Part shown: in pieces, positions 11,398 to 23,640 of the stretch
How positions within the stretch are numbered: position 1 is the first letter of the stretch
How the letters are laid out: each line of letters begins with the position of its first letter
From: Tetrastigma voinierianum
Lineage: Eukaryota; Streptophyta; Magnoliopsida; Vitales; Vitaceae
Direction of reading: 5' to 3'
DNA: 64,000 nt
NCBI GenBank assembly: GCA_016808115.1
Contig: JAEQBH010004109.1
Location: forward strand, 1-64,000
The notes under the pieces: generated by a model
Seen by the model: the letters and a program-made list of their open reading frames with translations, nothing else
Told to the model about the DNA's origin: nothing
The model's database searches: none
Position numbers and translations under genes: made by a program

Positions 11398-13464
11398 TGT
11401 GACACCCCGAAACCTGGGGGTCCGTTGACTACCCGTCAACCCGCGGAATACAAGTGGAGGTCGGGTTACCCGACGCCACTTTAGAAAATCGGGCAGAGTC
11501 TCCTTTGTACGGGGAGCTCTACCCAAAAACAATACCTACAAATACCTGTCCCAAACAATTCAATATATGCAATATATATCCATTGCGCCACTTTCAGCCC
11601 ATAAACGCACTCACGTACATGCTAACTATGAAACCAACTATATACCCAATAGTTACAAGAGTTAATATTTTTACCTAAACAATACATATATTAAACTTAA
11701 AGAGTTTTAATACATGTACAACCACCAAAGCCAATATCCCCACTTCAATAAATCAGAGGACGAGCCGTCCCTCTCGCACGCTCCCGTACCGTAAAATAAA
11801 AGGAGATCCTGACGACTCCGGGTGAGCTAAAGCTCAAGAGAATCGGCACGCTACTCACTCACCCAAGGCGCGCAATGTTCCACTTAAACACACATTCAAG
11901 CAAATGCATGATCCTACTCAATGTCTACAATGACCAACTCGGGGATTCCGAGTCCTCACCGACTCTCTCTCACACTACCAAGCCTCGCATGAGAATATCT
12001 GCTTTTATTAGTGGGCAACCTCTTCTCGATGAATATATATCAATTGGCCGTCCGACGATTGATATATATTATTTGTTTGTGGACTACCTCCGATGAATAT
12101 ATATCAACTGGCTGCCCGACGGGTTGATATATTATTTGCTCGTGGACTACCGGCTGAATATATATCAATCGGGCCGTCCCGATCGCTGATATATTATTTA
12201 GTTTGACTACCCTCCGATGATTAACATTTTAGACTACCCTCCGAACTTTTCTGTGACTTATACCATGCACTAACTCCTACAAATTTGGGATGTCGCAGCT
12301 GCGGGCGGCGGAATGCATGTATGCCACTCCAATACGTTTAATCACATGTAAATATATAACACAAATATATTCACATAAAAACAATCACACAAACAAAGTT
12401 ATAATCGATCATTTCAAACACCAAAATTAGCTCACTGTAAGCACGTTCAAAACACAAACAATTTGATTCAATTATTTAACTAAACACAGATTTTCCAAAA
12501 TACATTTTGGGTCACTATCTTGGGAACGTGAAACCCTAGGGTTTACTGTTCCCGACACTCAAATAATCCTAGGTTCACGTTTTGAACCCGCATTTCACGG
12601 CCACTACTGGCCTCAAATCCAACCAATACATGATTCAAACCACTAAACACCATTTTCATACCCATTTCGGGCCGTGGAGCGCCTACTTCTGCCGGCTCCA
12701 TTTAGTTTAGAAAAATTGTACATTCGGTCTCATGTTTTCAGGGACCGATCCAACAAATTTAACCCGCCTCAATCGACTCAAACATTCAAAAACACTAAAA
12801 TGGGAATAAAACCCAAGTAGGAGAAAAATCCTACCTCGAGGAGTTTGAAGAAACTCACTAAAACCGAGTCCACGCGGTAACCCGGTTCGCAGAGATCGTT
12901 TTCCTTCACCCCGGGTCCGCCAACGGCCTGGATCGTGTAAACCTAGAGAGAAGCGCTCTCTCGTAACTTAAACTCTCTCAACGAACCACCTACTGAACCA
13001 AAAATAAATTGCTTCTCACGTTTGTTTTTGGCTAAATGAAGAGGATGAAGTACTGTTTAGTATTTCGTCATTTAGCCACTTAAAAATCAATCTCTAAAAT
13101 GACATTTATATCCCTCTTTTACCAGAATTGATATTCGGCACTATTTCAGCCGCCCATTTTCATCATTTCTCTACTCATACCACTTATGGTACATGAGTAC
13201 TTGCTATATGTGACTTTCGCCGTGATCGAAATTCTATTTACTACGGCCGAAACGCGATGCCTCGAAAAACGTGCCGACTCCGACTGTCTCAGCAAATTGC
13301 GAAATTTTACGTGCTAGCTAGATTTCGCGAGACGATTCCAACGGTGCAATCCGTTTCATCATCCGAGATCTAGAGAATTAATTACGGATTTTTAACCGTA
13401 ATTATAATTTTGTAATCAAAATTACGATTTGCCCTTATTCCGTAAATTGGAATTCTGTCTTACA
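11398..13464 (-). mobile_element. Solo Tekay-like LTR in A2, antisense to the gene
   Basis: A 2067-bp LTR in reverse orientation, from TGTGACACC at 11398 to TCTTACA at 13464, with no internal element sequence. Gene sequence on both sides aligns with the unbroken paralogue at about 50462-50490 (CCTCGTATTATCTAC). The flanks GTATT (left) and AGATAC (right) are only a rough target-site duplication. It formed by LTR-LTR recombination of a complete insertion (established mechanism for solo LTRs). Confidence 0.85.
12000..12245 (-). repeat. Tandem hairpin array of the Tekay LTR (best example)
   Basis: About three to four units of roughly 66 bp. Each holds the inverted repeat AATATATATCAAT ... ATTGATATATATT around a GGCCGTCCGACG-type loop, then TGTGGACTACCCTCCGATG. 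Equivalent arrays sit at about 125-350, 6495-6735, 15195-15425, 22360-22545, 53300-53560 and 60930-61180. Confidence 0.75.
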
Positions 13465-13985
13465 AGATACCTACATAGTCCAGAATTGTTAAACAAGAGG
13501 ATATTGGATTCTAAGTATGGTTGGTTACCCGTGGCGGGAATTGGTGATGAAATTTTGAGTATTTTTTTCTTTCATCCTTTGACGAAAGAGAAAATCTGTC
13601 TTCCTAATATACCTTCCCGTAGCTTAGTATCTGAATTCAGTTTTTATTCTTTACCAACTTCCTCGGAGGAGTGTAAGGTGGTTGCAATAGATAATGCTGG
13701 GATTGTTAATTTAAACATTTTAATCACCAAACCAAGAGAAGAGAATTGGACCAGAGTTTACTTACGTTATAATGATGAGAAGCGTTTCCTGTATGGTGCT
13801 ATAAGACATTTTATTTGTTGTACTCCAGTCTATCACAATGGAAAGTGCTACTGTTTGGACCGTGATGGAAAGGTGGCGGTATTTGATCTTAAAGACATCA
13901 AAGATAGTTGGGACTTTTGTGGGAAGCCATATTCCAAGGTGAACCATAAGTTAGTGGTTCAAAGCTTTATGGTTGAAAGTGATGG
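13465..13985 (+). pseudogene. F-box/DUF295 gene A2, part 2 of 3 (beta-propeller)
   Basis: An open frame continues from about 13471 (LHSPELLNKRILDSKYGWL) through KPREENWTRVYLRYNDEKRF and YHNGKCYCLDRDGKVAVFDL, the DUF295/KIB1 propeller core. It stays open to GATGG at 13985, where the second solo LTR enters. Against B2 this segment is nearly identical in protein and lacks the extra T that frameshifts B2, so the A2 reading is the ancestral frame. The fragment lies between two LTRs in opposite orientation. Confidence 0.85.
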
Positions 13986-16026
13986 TGTAAAACCCGAGAA
14001 ATTCCACTTCTCGAATAAGGCAAAATTGTACTTCGACATAAAATTGTACTCGTTAAACCGTAATTAATTCTCTGGGGACTTCTGACTACGAAACGGATTG
14101 CACGTTGGAATCGCCCCACGAATCTAGCTGGCACGCAAAATTTCATAATTTTCCGAGACAAATGGAAGTCGACACGCTTTTTCGAGGCATCGCAGCCGGG
14201 TGTCATAAACCGATTTTCGATGCGACGAAAGGCACAGATAGCATGTACTCATGTACCATAAGTGGTATGAGTAGAGAAATAATGAAAATGGACGACCGAG
14301 GTAGTGCCGAATATCAAATCTGGTAAAAGAGGGACATAATGGGCATTATAGAATTTGATTTTAAGTCACTAAAAGCCAAATTAGCAAATAGTGACTTGTC
14401 TTCTTAAATGAACCAAGGCAAAAACGTGAAGAACCAGTTGGGGGAGTTGCAGTGACCTTCGTTTGAGAGAGTTTTAGAGAGAGAGATCACTTCTCTCTAG
14501 GTTTGCACACGATCCGACCGTCGGGCGGGACGGGGCGAGAAGGGAAACGACTACGAACAAAGCAATACGCCATGGACTCCGGTTTTAGTGAGTTTCTTCA
14601 AACTCCTCGAGGTAGGATTTCTCCCTACTTGGGTTTTATTCCTATTATTAAGTGTTTTACGAATGTTTCTCGGTTGTTTGAGGCCGTGAGGGGTTGCTTG
14701 GACGGCCCCAAACTCGATCAATTTATAAAATTGAAGAAAATGGGAGGCCGTGGTCGCCCACGACCGATTTGGTGTGAAATGGGTATTTTGGTGTTGATCA
14801 TGTATTGGTATGGAAATAGGCCGAATGGTCAGAAGATGCGGGTTCACCAAGTGAACCGCTGAAGTCATGATTTTCTAATAGTAACTCGAGGGTTTCACTA
14901 TTCCCAAAATGTTGTTCTAAAATGTATTTTTTGAAAATATGTGTTTGGTTACAATCTCGAATCGAATTGCTTGTGTATGAACATTAGCCCAAGTGAGCTA
15001 ATTTTGATGTTTGAAATGATAATTACATAACATGTTTGTGTGATTAAATTTTTATGCGAGTATATTCATGTTTATATATTTGCATGTGATTAGACTGTAT
15101 TGGATTTGGCACACATGCATTCCATATGCACTGGTACATCCTAAGATTATAGGAGTTAGTGCATGAGATGAGTCTAGGGGAAAAGGTTCGGAGGGTTGTC
15201 TAAAAACATTAATTATCGGAGGGTAGTCCAAATCTAAAATATCAATCGTCGGAGCGGCCCAATTGATATTCATCGGAGGGTAGTCCACAAACAAATATTA
15301 TATCAATCGTCGGAGCGGCCCAATTGATATTCATCGGAGGGTAGTCCATAAACAAATATTATATCAATTCGGTTTTTACTCAATTGATATATATACATCG
15401 GAGGGTTGTCCACTAATAAAACCAATATTCTCTGCATACGAGGCTTAGCGAAAGTGTGAGAGAGCCTAGCAGGACTCTGGATCCGAAGGCCATGTCATGT
15501 AGACATTCAAGTAGGATCATGCATTTGCTTGAATAGGTGTTTACTTTGGAACATTGCACCGCACTTAGGTGGTGAGTAGCCCACTTAGGGCGATTCTCCC
15601 ACCGGAGCTTTAGCTCACCCCGTGGGATCCCCTTTACAGTGCACAGTGGAGCGTGCGAGGAGACACCATTCTGAATGAAGTTTTTAGAAGAAAGCCGAGT
15701 TGTGGCTTTGATGTATACATGTATTAGAACTTTTTAAGTTTAATGTGTGTATTGTATAAGAGTAAAAACATATTAACTCTTGTAACTATTGGGTATATAG
15801 TTGGATTCATAGTTGGCATGTATATTGAGTACTGCTTTATGCATTCCAAGTGGTCAGCATTGAATATATATTGCATATATTGACCGCTTAGACGTAAATG
15901 TGTGTTTCATTTGGGTAGAGCTCCCGCGACAAAGGAGACTCGCCGATTTTTCCTCGGCGGCGCCGGGTAACCCGGACACTTAGACCCGCTGGTCGACTAG
16001 TCAACGAACCCCGTTTTGGGGCCATG
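13986..16026 (+). mobile_element. Solo Tekay-like LTR in A2, sense to the gene
   Basis: A 2041-bp plus-strand LTR from TGTAAAACCCGAGAAATTCC (start) to GGGGCCATG (end). Target-site duplication: GATGG at 13981-13985 and TATGG at 16027-16031, four of five bases. The unbroken paralogue reads GATGGAGAGTTATT across this point, which fixes both junctions. The open frame 14503-14862 is LTR sequence and not a gene. Confidence 0.87.
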
Positions 16027-16351
16027 TATGGAGAGTTATTAATCGTATTTTTGGTGATGAAGCACGAATTTGGATATGTAACCAACCAAATACAAGGAAT
16101 GGACTAAGGTTGAAGATTTAGGCAATAAAGTGTTGTATCTAAGTAATGCTGCATCATGGGTAGAAAGAGCTGTGTCTGAAGGAATGGGTAACAAGATCTA
16201 TCTCCCTGTTCTCTATCCCACTACGAACAATATCTTATTCTATTCTCTTGCAACTCCAAAATTTCACTGTCATGGACATGATTTTTCAAGAACAAATTTT
16301 TACGACATGAAGCAATTGTACCAATCTACATGGATTAAACCATGGTATTAA
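16027..16351 (+). pseudogene. F-box/DUF295 gene A2, part 3 of 3 (C-terminus)
   Basis: Continues the propeller from GELLIVF, then after one frameshift reads WTKVEDLGNKVLYLSNAASW and ends NFYDMKQLYQSTWIKPWY with TAA at 16349-16351. The last blade with its Trp-rich tail is typical of the family. The same stop is at 51309-51311 in B2. The frameshift near 16085 would disable the protein even without the LTRs. Confidence 0.82.
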
Positions 16352-16552
16352 TTATTAAACACAACATCTGTTTTCTAACTTCTGATTTAATGTTTTTATA
16401 ATGTTATTTATTTATATTTATAGTTATACTATTATCTTTCTTTTCGATGAAGAATAAAATTTCAATAAATTTCCGTTTTTATGTTATATTACTCCTCATG
16501 AAACAAAATATCAGTAATTACGGATATATCGATACTTGGATTTTACGGATAT

Positions 16553-17238
16553 TATAGTCTCCGGAATTCTCAAAGTCAGTGGATCATCGAAGCATTCACC
16601 AGTTGGCGGCAACTTGCAAAACAAATAAGAAGACGACGGTGGTGTTTCGTCGCCCTTCCGATGACAAAGTTAGTCTTTTTCTGGAAGACTTAGAGCTTAG
16701 GAGCAAAAGAATAGCTTATCTAAATCAAGAATCTCAGACTCATTTCAGGTGATTTGCTTCTCTTTTTATGGAGGGAGAAAGAGGATCCATCTTCTTGAGA
16801 AATGGACGATTTCTTCCCATAAAGATAAGGGAAGGTGGCTTTTATTTTGGGAATAATGACTTGTTCTTCCTTTTATGTAATCGCTTTCTCGATAGGGCCG
16901 TTGTTTGAAAGCTTCTATTTCGCTGAGGCGAGGCGTAGGCGATTGTTCATGGGAGTAACTTACACTTATATCAGCGGGCGAGGCGGCCGCGCTTGCCGTG
17001 GAGTCATTGCCGGGACGGAGCTGGGCACCAGGTAAAAAAGGCGTCCGGGATAAGAGGTGCCCGGGCACTCGGGCGAAGGATTGACAAGACGTTCCCGTCG
17101 CTTGGCTTTTTGGGCCTAGTCCTCAAGCACCCGCGAGGATCGACCGGCTGCCTGGGCCGACCGGCTTTTAGCCTAGTCCTATCGGGCTCTTGGCCGGGCC
17201 TGGCTATTAAGGGAACCGAGCTCACTATGGTACCCACA
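16553..17238 (-). repeat. 3' LTR of Tat-like element, copy A
   Basis: Runs from TATAGTCTCC (TG changed to TA) to GGTACCCACA. The next bases, in minus reading, are AAGAAAAGGGGGCAT, the polypurine tract just upstream of the 3' LTR. It aligns with 25459-26124. Confidence 0.85.
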
Positions 17239-17539
17239 ATGCCCCCTTTTCTTGCCGGGGAGGGCGATCGTCCCCGGTTGGAAAAAAGGACAAGGTTGAC
17301 CGTCATTGCATAGGGAATAGTGGACAATCAATGCTTTTCAATGGGAATTTTATTGCGCCATCCGGGTTTGCATTGATTTTTGTTAAGTGCTCCATTTGAG
17401 TGCGTATGTTAGAAATCATCAGTATTGAGCCGGATGGGCCGCCTGTTGTGTTGCTCGGATGGGTCGTTCACTAGGTCATCCGAGCTTTTGCACTAGGTCA
17501 TTTGACTGTTCTATCATAGCTTTTGTATTTGACAAGCTG

Positions 17540-17880
17540 TGGTGCTGATCTATGCCGGGCCGACGTCATTTTATCGCGCTGGTCGGGCTTTTTAAGATTC
17601 GACCGTACCATAGGTTATCTATGCCGGGCCGGATAGGTCAGTTTACTACGCTATCCGGGCTTTTGAATTTCACTAGCTAGAGGTTATCTAAGCCGGGCCG
17701 AATAGGTTAGTTTATCACACATCCGGGCTTTGAATTTGACCACTAAGTTATCTAAGCCGCCTGGACTGGTTACTTACTACGCCATCCGGACTTTTGAATT
17801 TGACTAGCAAGAGGTTATCTAAGCTCCAGCTCTGATAGCCGCCTTACTACACATCCGGGCTTTTGAATTTGACCCTGTAT
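17540..17880 (-). repeat. 69-bp tandem array between integrase and 3' LTR
   Basis: About five degenerate units, each holding CTAAGCCGGGCCG ... CATCCGGGCTTTTGAATTTG and GAGGTTATC. Copy B carries the same array at about 62210-62545. Plant Tat/Ogre elements are known for variable tandem repeats in this 3' untranslated interval, sometimes seeding satellites. The rest of 17239-17540 shows only scattered partial units. Confidence 0.75.
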
Positions 17881-17929
17881 AATGAAGAGATATGCGAGTA
17901 GGCAAACATAAAGATATTCTTTTATTGAT

Positions 17930-18880
17930 AATACCTTTTCAAGTGCATGGCATTCCACATTCTTGGTACAGGGGTTCCATCTGTTTTATCTATAGCGTAG
18001 GACTCGGCTTCACCGGCTCGCATCACGACATAAGGTCCTTCCTAATTGGGTTGGAATTTCCCAGTAGTGGGGTCTGCAGTATTCTCGAAAACTTTCCTCA
18101 AGACCAGATCGCCTGGCTGAAACTTTCGAGGCTTTTACCCGTCCAGTACAATAGTTCGCCTCAACCCACTAGGGATGTTATGTAGATTGCCGCTGGCTTC
18201 CCCGCAACTCATCACTTTACGCTTAACTCCTTGACTATCGACTCGCATTTCTAACCGGGCGTGACTGCACAAATGGTGGGCACTAACCTCGTAGGGATAA
18301 CCCGGCTCCATCCCTGTAAGTGAGCGTAAAGGAGAAATGCCTGGCTGCTTCCGGCAGTGGTTCAGAGGGCCTAGAAAGCACCTGCAGAAGTTCTTCCACC
18401 CACTTCCCTAATGAGTCTAACCGTTTTTTCAATAATTGTGGTTTTTTTAGAGGCTTCTGCTTGGCCATTGCTTTATGGATACCGAGGGGTAGAGTATAAA
18501 TTTTTTATTTTCAATTCCTGGCAAAAGTCTCGGTAGACTCAGTTGTCAAACTGTGGCCCGTTATCGAATACGATTGATCCTCGTGGATGCCGAACCCAAG
18601 AAGTACGTTTTTCTAGACAACCGCGGTAACATCTCTATCTTTGATTGATGAGAAGGCGTCAACCTCTATCCATTTACTGAAATAAGCGGTGGCGACCAAT
18701 AATAGTTTCTTCTGAGCCGGGGCAGTAGGAAGCGGGCCGATAATATCGATTCCTCATTGAGCGAATGGCCATGGGCTAGTGATGGAGATCAAGTCTTGCA
18801 CCGACGATTTCAAGATAGGAGACATTCGCTGGAAAGGGTCACATTTCTTGACGTAATTGGCAGCGTCAGACTTCATTTTT
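17930..18880 (-). pseudogene. Integrase remnant, Tat-like element copy A
   Basis: Minus strand. Near 18760-18640 it reads PFAQ-stop-GIDIIGPLPTAPAQKKLLLV and then ATAYFSKWIEVDAFSS, the DDE core start; the stop replaces the invariant Trp before GIDIIG (TGA, complement at 18754-18756). Near 18130-18030 the C-terminal region has a GKFQPNWEGPY-like motif with frameshifts. Integrase would join cDNA ends to host DNA; this one cannot. The same premature stop is in copy B at 63405-63407. Confidence 0.72.
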
Positions 18881-19149
18881 GGCTAATAATACCCCCGAAA
18901 GTGTGGGCCCTATAGCTAGCTCTTCCCTAGGTGGTTCCTCGCATATGCCTTCATGCAATTCAGTAACACATAACGGGCCTTTGTTCGGGGTTAGACACCG
19001 TACGGCTCACTTAGGATCGCCAGATAGCTGCCCGTCTATCATGGAGAATCTAGCCGACTGAATTTGAACCTTGTGGGCCTTATCTTTGTCATCAGGTAGT
19101 TCCCCCGTGGCTAAGTATAGTCGTATGGGGTCCATCCAGGACGAGGGAA

Positions 19150-20195
19150 CTTGCTCTATCTGGTTTATTTGGGCATTGAGGATTCCGGTTGATAGTAGAT
19201 GGGGAGGAATACGATTTCCTTTATCGGCAATGAAGCGGCCACTACGGCTAAGGCATCGACCCTCTCATTATAGTCGCGAGTGACATGTTTGATTTTCCAA
19301 GCCGAGAGGGTGTTCAATTTGTGCTTGACTAAGGAAGCATACTTTGTCATTCGGGGGTCTTTGGACTCAAATTCCGCGTTAACCTGTCCGACAACCAGTT
19401 GTGAGTCGCTCAACTAAAAAGATCAAGCCATTCATGGCGAGTGCGAGCCTCGAGTCCCAGCTACCATTGCTTCAGATTCCCGACTCTTTGGTGGCGCCCA
19501 AGCCTAACCGTAATGCCTGCTCTATCCTCCCTGCAGGGAGGCACTGCAGGCCGATGCCCGCCCGACCTGGGTCCTGGGAAGCCCCATCTACACCGAGTGT
19601 CCACCAAATTTCACTTCATGGGGGGGTAGGTGTCTAACTACGGAATTTCTCGCGATAAGTCACCAAGACTTGCCCCTTCTTCAAAGTCCTCGCTTGTACC
19701 GGATGCCACTCACTTAACTCCATTGCCCAATCCGGCCATTCTCCGACGTATCGTCTAGGATTGTGCCCCGTAGTGGAAGATCGCTAGTACCACAAATCCG
19801 GATGAGCCCGGAAGTATGGGCGGAGTTTTTGGCAAATTTGTCCGAGGGCCAAGGCGTACTGCCTCAAGGTGGCTATATCTGCTTCCGCTGTTTGCTAAGG
19901 ACTTGGCCGACAAAGAACACGAGCTTCAACTTTAAGGCCCCCACATTCTTTTGAATGTGGCGGAAGCATTTCTATATCGAGGGTCGCTTATGTAGAGATA
20001 GAGCGTGCCACCGGCTTCCGGGCTCACAAGAATCGAGGGCTTTGTCAGGTATTGCTTGATTGCTACGAATGCCCGATCGCATTCCTCGTTCCATTCAGCC
20101 CGGTTGGCTCCCCTCAAGGTAGTGAAGAAGGGTTGGGTTTCAAACAGTCTATGAACCGGGAAATAAAGCGCCAAAGAGCGGCCAACCGCCGCCAT
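19150..20195 (-). pseudogene. RNase H and archaeal-type RNase H, Tat-like copy A
   Basis: Minus frame 19932-20195 holds the RT-RNase H connection (FETQPFFTTLRGANRAEWNE, then ISDP). Minus frame 19165-19413 encodes SDSQLVVGQVNAEFESKDPR followed by HVTRDYNERVDALA, the C-terminal half of an archaeal-type RNase H with its conserved DSQL and NxxAD-like (here NERVD) sites. A second RNase H of this type is a mark of the Tat lineage. The stretch between them is open in pieces only. Confidence 0.78.
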
Positions 20196-21073
20196 TGCTG
20201 GATTCCCTCTCGAGCCAAATGGATTACAAGATGACCTTAAGCTCTGCAGGATTAGCCTCTATTCCCCTTTGGGTTACCATAAAGCCAAGGAATCGACCGA
20301 CGCTAACCCCAAAGGCACACTTTAAGGGGTTTAGTTTCATACCATACTCTCTGAGAAGGTCGAATGTTTGTTGGAGATGTGCAACGTGACCCGAGCGTTG
20401 CTTGGATTTTACCAGCATATCATCAATGTAGACTTCCATTGTACTACCGAGCAACGGTCGAAACATCTTCGTCACCAACCTCTGATAGGTGGCCCCTGCA
20501 TTCTTTAAGCCGAAAGGCATCACATCAGAACAAGAGTCCACGGGGAGTGATGAACGATGTTTTTTCCGCATCCGGGGGGTGCATTGGGATCTGGTGGTAT
20601 CCTGAGAAGGCGTCCAGAAAAGATAACATACCGTGCCCTGCCGAAGCGTCCACAATCTGATCTATGCGAGGCAGGGGGAAGCTGTCTTTTGGACAGGAGT
20701 CGTTGAAGTCCGTGTAATCCATATATACTCTCCATTTGTTTCCCTTCTTTGGGACAACTACCATGTTGGCCAACCATTCGGGTATTAATCGTCTAATAAA
20801 CTGCCTCAAACAGTAAGATTATCGACCCTGGGCTTGACGACCAAGTGGCGATCCGGGGTGAAGCGTCCCACTTTTCACCGACCGACTCATGGATGGGGCG
20901 ACGCTAGCCCATGTGAGGAGGTGGGGTTTATTTCTGGCCATATCCGCATGAGTCCAAGCAAATACATCGCTTAACTCCAGATCACACTCGCATAATTGGG
21001 CCTTCTCCTCCTCGGACAGGAGGGTACCAACACAGATGCATATGTCCGGTCCGTCAAGGGGCATGGTCGCCAA
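20196..21073 (-). pseudogene. Reverse transcriptase, Tat-like element copy A
   Basis: The clearest coding remnant in the element. Minus frame 20224-20655 carries MPFGLKNAGATYQRLVTKMF and then MEVYIDDMLVKSKQRSGHV, with the YIDD catalytic pair intact, and KLNPLKCAFGVSVGRFLGF. An adjoining frame (20525-20809) gives GNKWRVYMDYTDFN and a second fragment of the palm. The frame 20819-21073 (DVFAWTHADM) is the protease-RT linker. Two frameshifts separate the parts. Just upstream, at 21138, the solo LTR divides it from protease. Confidence 0.85.
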
Positions 21074-21137
21074 GGAATCAACTGCCAGCGACTCTCTGTC
21101 CTCTAAGGCGGATAGGCAGATGACTGTGATTGCTATT

Positions 21138-23142
21138 TGTAAGACCCGAGAAATTCCAATTTCTGGAATAAGGGAAAAATCGTAATTTTGATTACAAAAT
21201 TGTAATTTCGGTTAAAAATCTGTAATTAATTCTCTAGATCTCGGATGACGAAACATATTTCACCATTGGAATCGTCTCGCGAAATCTAGCTAGCACGTAA
21301 AATTTCGTCGACCGAGACGCCGGAAATGGCACGCTTTTAATGGCGACGCATTTCTCGCGTCGTGAAACGATTTTCGATGCGACGAAAGTCACATATAGCA
21401 CGCATCATGTGTACCATAAGTGGTATGAGTAGATAAATGATAAAATGGACGATCGAGGTAGTTCCGAATATCGATTCGTAAAAGTGGGGACATAGCCGCT
21501 ATTTTTAAAAGCTTTTTAAGTCACTAAATGCCAAATTAGTCAACAGTGTCATCTCTCCCATTTTAAAGACCAAAAAAACGTGATGAAGGAGAATTTTTCC
21601 TCCGGTAGCCATTTTTTTTGGGTTTTTCTTTAGAGAGAGAAACTTCTCTCTAAAAATACGGCGAATCCGACCGTTGGCAGTCTTCGAGACAAGAAGGGAA
21701 GTTGTTCTACGCAGAGTGGCCTACGCCATAAGAGCGATGATAGCTTTCCTCAAACTCCAAGAGGTAGTAGTTTCTCCCTACTTGGTTTTATTCCCTTTTA
21801 AGCACTGAAATGTTTCGTTGATCGAGACCTGAACGGTGCCGGTTGATCGGTCCCAAAGCTTGGGACCGAATTGGATTTGATTTATCAACCCAATGTGAGC
21901 AAATCAGAACCGTGAGGGACCGTTTGTCTTTAATAGCATAAATTAGTGTTTTAAATCATGGATCGACGGATGAGCCGAAATGGTGGAGTCGCGGGTTCAA
22001 TTAAGCGAACCGATGAATTGTTGGAGCGTTGAACCGTGAAACCCTGTGGTTTTACCGTTCCTGGGGAATAGTGACAATTTAAAATGTATTTTTGTGAAAA
22101 TATATGTGTTTGGTTGGCACCAATCGACCGTTTGTGTTTGAACATTAGCCAAAGTGAGCTAATTCTGATGTTTGAAATGATAATTACATAACATGTTTGT
22201 GTGATTTAATTTTTAAGTGTGAATATATTCGTGGTATATATATTTGCATGTGATTAGACTCAGATTGAATTGGCACACATGTATCTCCATATGCACTCCG
22301 CAAATATCCTAGGCCTATATAGGAGTTAGTGCATGAGATGAGTCTTGTAGAAAATGGTTCGGAGGGTTGTCTAAAATATTAATTACTCTTGGGAGGGTAG
22401 TCCACAAACTAAAAATATCAATCAAGCCGGAGCGCCCAATCGATATTCATCTGAGGGTAGTCCACAAACAAATAATATATCAATCACGGCTTACCAATCG
22501 GGAGCATATATACATCGGAGGGTTGTCCACTAATAAAACAATAATTCTCATACAAGGCTTAGGCGAGTGTGAGAGAGTCGGTGAGAACTCGGGATCTGAG
22601 TTGGTCATGTAGACATTCAAGTAGGATCATGCATTTGCTTGAATGTGTGTTTACTATGGAACATTGCACTGCACTTAGGTGGTGAGTAGCCCACTTAGGC
22701 GATTCATCCTCTACCGAAGCTTTAGCTCACCTGGCCGTGGGACCCCCTTTACAGCAATGGAGCGGCAAGGAGACTAAACACCTTGAGGTCGCTTTTTAAA
22801 AGAAAGCCAGATGTGGCTTTGGTGTCAAGAATATACATGTATTAGAATGCTTCTTTCATTTAATATGTTGTATAAGAGTAGTTTATTAACTCTTGAAACT
22901 ATTGGATATAGTTTGGATATATTGTGATGAGTATTGTATTATGGGCCCAAGAGGCCGCTTTTACCTATGTCGATTATATCGACTCCGTTTGGGATGTATA
23001 TGGCGTGTGTATCAGATTGCAGAGCTCTCCGTACAAAGGAGACTTTGCCCACTTTCCGCATGTCACGTAACCCGACATCCACTGTGTATTTCTCGCGGTC
23101 GAGACGGTGGTAGTCAACTGACCCGGGCTTGGGGGCGCCACA
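21138..23142 (+). mobile_element. Solo Tekay-like LTR inside the Tat-like element
   Basis: A 2005-bp plus-strand LTR from TGTAAGACCCGAG to GGGCGCCACA, with a perfect target-site duplication CTATT (21133-21137 and 23143-23147). It lies between the RT linker and protease of the host element, in opposite orientation to it. The hairpin array is at about 22360-22545. Confidence 0.92.
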
Positions 23143-23179
23143 CTATTATCGAGGTCACCCTAAAGGGATGGTTCACTGG

Positions 23180-23640
23180 AGCATTCCTCTTATTCGCGTC
23201 TTTGTATTGAGAGTTGATAGCATTGTCGCTACGGCTTAACCGACTTCCTCAAGGTCGACTTGCCCGGATGCAATCAGGTAGCTGATTGTTTGGTGGTACG
23301 TGGATGGTATCGCTTTCATGGCGTGTAGCCAGGCCTGGCCTAGGATGGCATTATATGGCCCCAAATCCTCTACCACCGAGAATAGTACTTGCTTAATTAC
23401 TGGACCCGCCTGGACGGGAAATGCGATATCCCCTTAACCGTCGCAGAGGAAATTTTAATAAAACCCGACAAACCCCCGCCAACGGAATCGAGATGATCGA
23501 GCTGGACTCTCATTTGCCCTGGCTACCGAGGCGAGTAAATCGGCTGCACTACCTGGATCGATGAGGACCCTATGTACATCAAACCGCTAATACCGATAGT
23601 GCACAAGTGCATCGTAATGAGGGGTAATGACCCGAGTAGG
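23180..23640 (-). pseudogene. Aspartic protease remnant, Tat-like element copy A
   Basis: Minus strand. Near 23580-23530 a frame reads VHRVLIDPGSAADLLAS, the Asp-x-Gly catalytic site (usual form DSGSSADI). Near 23380-23270 another reads GPYNAILGQAWLHAMKAI and STYHQTISYL, the family's second protease motif. A stop and a frameshift lie between them. Confidence 0.72.

Noticed and set aside
12000..12245. Regular repeat-and-spacer look suggesting a CRISPR-like array
   Set aside because: The spacers are not unique, units are degenerate 66-bp tandem copies inside an LTR, the host is a plant, and no cas genes exist.
11393..13470. Perfect target-site duplication for the first A2 solo LTR
   Set aside because: GTATT and AGATAC agree only loosely. 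The insertion is instead supported by alignment with the unbroken paralogue.
14503..14862. 119-codon frame in the second A2 LTR, with a 105-codon frame opposite
   Set aside because: Lies wholly inside a solo LTR and is not conserved in the other six LTRs.
22893..23210. 105-codon frame across the right end of the solo LTR in the Tat element
   Set aside because: It crosses the LTR boundary and the CTATT duplication, so it is a chance fusion.
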